Assembly (NCBI GenBank): GCA_024709485.1
Contig: JANJWO010000070.1
Location: 1-61,085 of the forward strand
From: Hydrogenophilaceae bacterium
GTDB lineage: Bacteria > Pseudomonadota > Gammaproteobacteria > Burkholderiales > Thiobacillaceae
Length of the DNA: 61,085 nucleotides
Direction of reading: 5' to 3'
In this document: positions 58,223 to 61,085 of the stretch, in pieces
How positions within the stretch are numbered: the first letter of the stretch is position 1
How the letters are laid out: every line of letters begins with the position of its first letter
The notes under the pieces: model-generated
Told to the model about the DNA's origin: nothing
What the model saw: only the letters and a program-made list of their open reading frames with translations
The model's database searches: none
Program-made: the position numbers and the translations under genes

Positions 58223-58774
58223 CTAAAACCGGGAGCCGGGCATTTGCAGGAAAGCCAGTTCCTGCGGCGTGGATTCGCGGCCCAGCAGCGCGTTCCGGTG
58301 CGGGTAGCGGCCGAAGCGGTCGATGATGGCCTTGTGGCGCAGCTCGAACGCGAGATTGTCCTTCAAGCCCAGCGCCGTGAACAGCCGCAGGGCCTCGAGA
58401 TGAATGAGGCGCGACTCGCTGTGCATGTACGGCAGGTAGAAAAACAGCCGCCTGGCCGCCGGCAGGCATTGGTCGTGCGCGCCGGCGACGGCCTCCTGGG
58501 CCAGCGCCAGGGCCATGGCGTCCGCCGCGAACGCCGCGGCCGTGTCGCGGTGCAGATTGCGCGAGAACTGATCCAGCACGATGATCTCGGCCAGGCGGCC
58601 TGCCGGCGCATCGCGCCAGGCGTAAAGCTCGCCTTGCACGGCGGCCCGGTGCGCGTCGCCAAAACGCTCCGCGACCCGGGCGTCGAAGGCGCGATCCTTG
58701 GCCCACCACAGCCTGGGCGGAATCTCGTCGAACCAGAAACCAAGGACATCGGCATACGCGAATCCGGCGCTCAT
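58223..58774 (-). CDS. DUF924 family protein
   Basis: A 183-aa helical protein. The family is recognised by VLGFWFDE at the start, IIVLDQFSRNLHRDT, FFYLPYMHSES and RFGRYPHRNALLGR. The fold is TPR-like and the function is unknown. It has GAGGGT upstream of the ATG. Confidence 0.9.
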   Translation of the reverse strand: MSAGFAYADVLGFWFDEIPPRLWWAKDRAFDARVAERFGDAHRAAVQGELYAWRDAPAGRLAEIIVLDQFSRNLHRDTAAAFAADAMALALAQEAVAGAHDQCLPAARRLFFYLPYMHSESRLIHLEALRLFTALGLKDNLAFELRHKAIIDRFGRYPHRNALLGRESTPQELAFLQMPGSRF

Positions 58775-58824
58775 TCAGACCCTCATGCGTTCATTTGCGC
58801 CCGGCCCCCGCAAGCCCGCGCGGC

Positions 58825-59208
58825 CTACTGGCGGCCCCGCCTGGACCAGAAGCGCCGCGTGGGCTGCCGCGAGAACTCCGGCCACTCCCGCAGGTGCCTA
58901 AAGTGAGCATAGGCCACCGCGCCGATGAAAAACAGCGCGGACACGATGAAGGCCGTGGTCCAGGCGTTGGCGCTGAAGCGATCGCCGAACGCGAAACGGC
59001 CAAGGACGACGAGCAGCAGGGGGACGCCGGCGACCGGCATCCAAAGCTCGGCCGGATGGTGGTTGCGGTACAGCGGCTTTTCGCAAAACGGGCAGCAAGA
59101 CACCCTCTGCCAGGCTGGAAACCTGCGTTCCCCCGGCGCCGGCTTGCAGCGGTGCAAGCCCACCTCCAAGCCCAGCCTGGCGCCGCAATGGGGACAATCT
59201 CGCTTCAT
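58825..59208 (-). CDS. Small zinc-ribbon membrane protein
   Basis: A 127-aa protein: CPHCG (C5, C8) and SCCPFCEK form a likely zinc ribbon in the first ~50 residues, then two membrane helices (about 58-76 and 82-102) and a basic cytoplasmic tail. It resembles small bacterial zinc-ribbon membrane proteins; no function is known. The start is the ATG at 59208 behind AGGGGC. Confidence 0.75.
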   Translation of the reverse strand: MKRDCPHCGARLGLEVGLHRCKPAPGERRFPAWQRVSCCPFCEKPLYRNHHPAELWMPVAGVPLLLVVLGRFAFGDRFSANAWTTAFIVSALFFIGAVAYAHFRHLREWPEFSRQPTRRFWSRRGRQ

Positions 59209-59472
59209 AGAGCCCCTAACATTCAAGTTAAGGGGCACGCCGCGCGCGGCGCGTCCCGGCGAGGGAAGGGCGCGGACTTGAACGCAATGCCGGCGGGCGG
59301 CGACCGCGCATTCCCACCCCTGCCAACAAAAGATAGAGATGGAAAGAATGTACTACATCAGCACGCACCTAGCCAAGCATGCGGCGCCCCGGGCCGCCAG
59401 TCGCCACGTTGCCTGTCTGCTGCATCGGCGCGCGCGCAACCCGCAGCGCGGGGCAAGGGTGAACGATCCGCC
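59209..59472. other. Intergenic region without a supported gene
   Basis: The region holds GC-rich sequence and a short AT-rich section at 59325-59360. A 42-codon frame on the plus strand (59348-59476) has a weak ribosome site but looks arginine-rich and spurious. No RNA gene or terminator was recognised. Confidence 0.4.
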
Positions 59473-60564
59473 TTAGAAGCGAAAATCCCGCGCATGCCGC
59501 AGGAGATAGCGGGCGAGCCCCACAAAAACCAGCGCCCACGCGGCCAGCGCGATGTACACGAACACCTGCGGCAGGAAGCCGAGGAAGTCGAAGCCCATCG
59601 CCTCGATCATCTGGTGCGTGCAGGTGGTGTACATGCCCAGGGGAAAAACCGCGCCCCAGTAGAGCGGGTCGTATCGCAGCGGGAAGCGCCGATAGCCGTG
59701 GCGCCACACCCCCAGGAGCAGCAGCATGGGTATCCACCACGTGCCGGTCGCCCAGTAGAAGACGGTGAAGCCCTTGATGAAGGGCTGCAGCGACAGCAGG
59801 AAGGGCGCGTGCTGCGAGTTCAGGATGAGCAGCGATCCGGCCAGGGTGGAAATCGCCATGGCGCCCATGTTGATCCAGTAAGGCGGCGACAGGTCATCCG
59901 GAGAGAAGCGGAAGAAGGTGTAGCGGTAGAAAATCAGCGACATCATCCAGATGTAGAGCATGCCGCCCCACAGCCACATCGAAAGCGCGAGGAAGTTCAG
60001 CTCGAGCCGGCCCGGCTGGCCGACATGCGCGGCCAGCAGCGCCGCGAGCACCGCGATCGATTGCGTGGCCACGACCGCCAGCAGCCAGGCGCCGCTGATG
60101 CCCTCCTGCAGCGGCGGCTTGCGCTCCTTGATGGTGAAGCCGGTGAAGATGGTGTAGGTGAGGCCGACCCACAGCACCACCGCCGCCGCCCAGAGCGCCA
60201 TGGCGACGCGGTATTCCGCGGTCAGCAGCACGAACTGGCTGCCGAGCACGCAGGTGCCCGCCACGACCGTGAAGAACCCGGGCCCGCGCAGATGGTCGAT
60301 GAGATCGTCGAAGACCCGGCGCGGGTAGCGCGCGATGCGCAGCAGGGTCAGAACCCACAGCACCACATAGATGGCGCAATTGAGCAGGAACAAGGCCATC
60401 GCCACAAAAGGCATGCCCATGAGGTCCGCGGCGAGCGACACCACGCCGGTCGCCATGACCATGCCGAAATACGCCGGCGAAAGCCCGGCCAGCCGGGCGG
60501 GCTCGCGTTCCCATGGCGGCTCGGGGCGCATCGGGCTGTCGGGTTCGTCGGCAGGCGGATTCAT
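59473..60564 (-). CDS. TDT-family transporter (TehA/Mae1/SLAC1-like)
   Basis: A 363-aa membrane protein with ten predicted helices of the tellurite-resistance/dicarboxylate transporter fold. It opens with SPAYFGMVMATGVVS, close to the family's conserved first helix, and contains FWATGTWW-like aromatic segments. Relatives include the anion channels TehA and SLAC1; the substrate here is unknown (dicarboxylate, sulfite or another anion). Confidence 0.85.
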   Translation of the reverse strand: MNPPADEPDSPMRPEPPWEREPARLAGLSPAYFGMVMATGVVSLAADLMGMPFVAMALFLLNCAIYVVLWVLTLLRIARYPRRVFDDLIDHLRGPGFFTVVAGTCVLGSQFVLLTAEYRVAMALWAAAVVLWVGLTYTIFTGFTIKERKPPLQEGISGAWLLAVVATQSIAVLAALLAAHVGQPGRLELNFLALSMWLWGGMLYIWMMSLIFYRYTFFRFSPDDLSPPYWINMGAMAISTLAGSLLILNSQHAPFLLSLQPFIKGFTVFYWATGTWWIPMLLLLGVWRHGYRRFPLRYDPLYWGAVFPLGMYTTCTHQMIEAMGFDFLGFLPQVFVYIALAAWALVFVGLARYLLRHARDFRF

Positions 60565-60775
60565 TGCACAGAAGAAAGCAAGCGAATCTGCACGGCGCAG
60601 CGCCCGGCATCCGCCGTCGAGCTGCCGCAGCCCAGGCGCGCGCCCCGCCTGAACGCCAAGTTGGCAATTACGCGCAGAACGGGTGGGCTAATTTTCATCG
60701 CGTTTGATTTGCCCATTTTCAATGGCTACATCGAACATGCCTTCGCATTTGCCGGGACCTAATCCTTTTGGCGAC

Positions 60776-60901
60776 CTACAAAGTACGCTCTTGGTACTCG
60801 GCGACGTTGTGCTTGCGGCACAGCTCTCGGATCTGCATGCCGCTGGTCTCGGCCTCCCGGAGAATCCGGACAATTTGTTCCTCGGTAAATCGCTTCTTCA
60901 T
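60776..60901 (-). pseudogene. IS3-type transposase orfA remnant
   Basis: A 41-codon frame begins MKKRFTEEQIVRILREAE, continues to ELCRKHNVAE, and then departs from the family (YQERTL, stop). Intact OrfA proteins are about 90 aa and continue SxxTYYxWKxKYGGM. Only the N-terminal helix-turn-helix portion remains, and no orfB follows, so this is a deleted insertion sequence. Confidence 0.85.
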
Positions 60902-61085
60902 CTGTAAGTCCTTTCTGTCGTTAAATTACAGGACTCACAAACTAATTGGCTACAAATTAACTACTCAGGTCACCGAGTAGAAAATAAAAACACAAAAAAC
61001 ACCACAGAACGCTATGAGTGAAAAGCGCAGTTTTGAATAGCGTGCAACGTACGGTCGTGTGCTCATGTCTTGTATGGCTAACGTT
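60902..61085. other. AT-rich flank of the IS remnant at the window edge
   Basis: The flank is AT-rich compared with the rest of the window (many A-runs at 60960-61020). It may include the outer end of the insertion sequence, but inverted repeats or a target duplication cannot be identified. No gene is seen. Confidence 0.4.

Noticed and set aside
59348..59476. A 42-codon plus-strand gene
   Set aside because: It is short, arginine-rich, resembles no known family and runs into the TDT gene; the ribosome site is weak.
59473..60564. A dedicated tellurite-resistance gene
   Set aside because: The TDT family covers dicarboxylate, sulfite and other anion transport; nothing else for tellurite is nearby, so a resistance role is not claimed.
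61060..61085. An integron attC-like end (TAACGTT core)
   Set aside because: The 7-bp core does not fit the attC consensus, and no second half or integrase is in the window.

Overview
The window is about 61 kb of GC-rich (roughly two-thirds G+C) bacterial chromosome. Gene content and protein sequence point to a betaproteobacterium, probably of the Nitrosomonadales/Rhodocyclales type. Supporting features are the lysC/tRNA-Ser/tRNA-Arg arrangement, divergent queG and tsaE, a MutL with an endonuclease-type C-terminal domain, fbpABC, a tamA-tamB pair, and several small betaproteobacterial families. This placement is inference; no 16S gene is present. The left edge cuts a 5S rRNA and the right edge lies beside an IS3-type transposase remnant, so both ends look like contig breaks at repeats.

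Layout, left to right. (1) 1-1.1 kb: end of a 5S rRNA, a comEA-like gene, tRNA-Arg and tRNA-Ser. (2) 1.1-5.9 kb, minus strand: lysC, rlmD, a DEDD exonuclease and an EAL-like/HDOD regulator. (3) 6.0-11.9 kb, plus strand: pgl, DUF4139, DUF1003, a P-type ATPase resembling the eukaryotic Na+/K+ pump, and a small unknown protein. (4) 12-18.8 kb: glycogen block, with glgB-pgi leftward and glgC-GH57 rightward from a 63-bp divergent promoter region; slyD follows. (5) 19.5-23 kb, minus strand: an Mla-like lipid transport operon (MlaE permease, a truncated ABC protein without a Walker A motif, an MCE protein, a lipoprotein), then an exported SCP2-like protein. (6) 23.1-28.2 kb, plus strand: SH3 protein, M48 protease, CHASE2 adenylate cyclase, class II cAMP phosphodiesterase, thioredoxin/HEAT protein, tightly spaced. 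(7) 28.2-35 kb: murI, a CDF-type transporter, divergent queG and tsaE-amiC, mutL, a GcvR-like ACT protein. (8) 35.1-42 kb: htpG (sigma-32-like promoter), the Fur-controlled fbpABC iron transporter, nadC. (9) 42.2-50.4 kb: clpB (sigma-32 promoter) and tamA-tamB. (10) 50.4-60.6 kb, minus strand: a DUF302 protein, a hybrid histidine kinase with fused receiver and HPt domains, and a run of small housekeeping or poorly known genes (DUF3175, EamA, DUF523, PhzF, GST, Rnk, YbaK, DUF924, zinc-ribbon membrane protein, TDT-family channel). (11) 60.7-61.1 kb: truncated IS3-type orfA.

Most of the window is ordinary chromosome. No CRISPR array, prophage, integrase or recognisable defence system was seen. 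The least ordinary items are the Na+/K+-ATPase-like pump with its cation-site residues conserved, the ATPase-dead ABC subunit in the Mla-like operon, an intrinsic terminator inside the start of fbpB, a five-cysteine cluster in FbpC, several genes whose -10 box sits directly before the start codon (probably leaderless mRNAs), and a cAMP synthesis/degradation pair translationally linked to a redox/HEAT protein.
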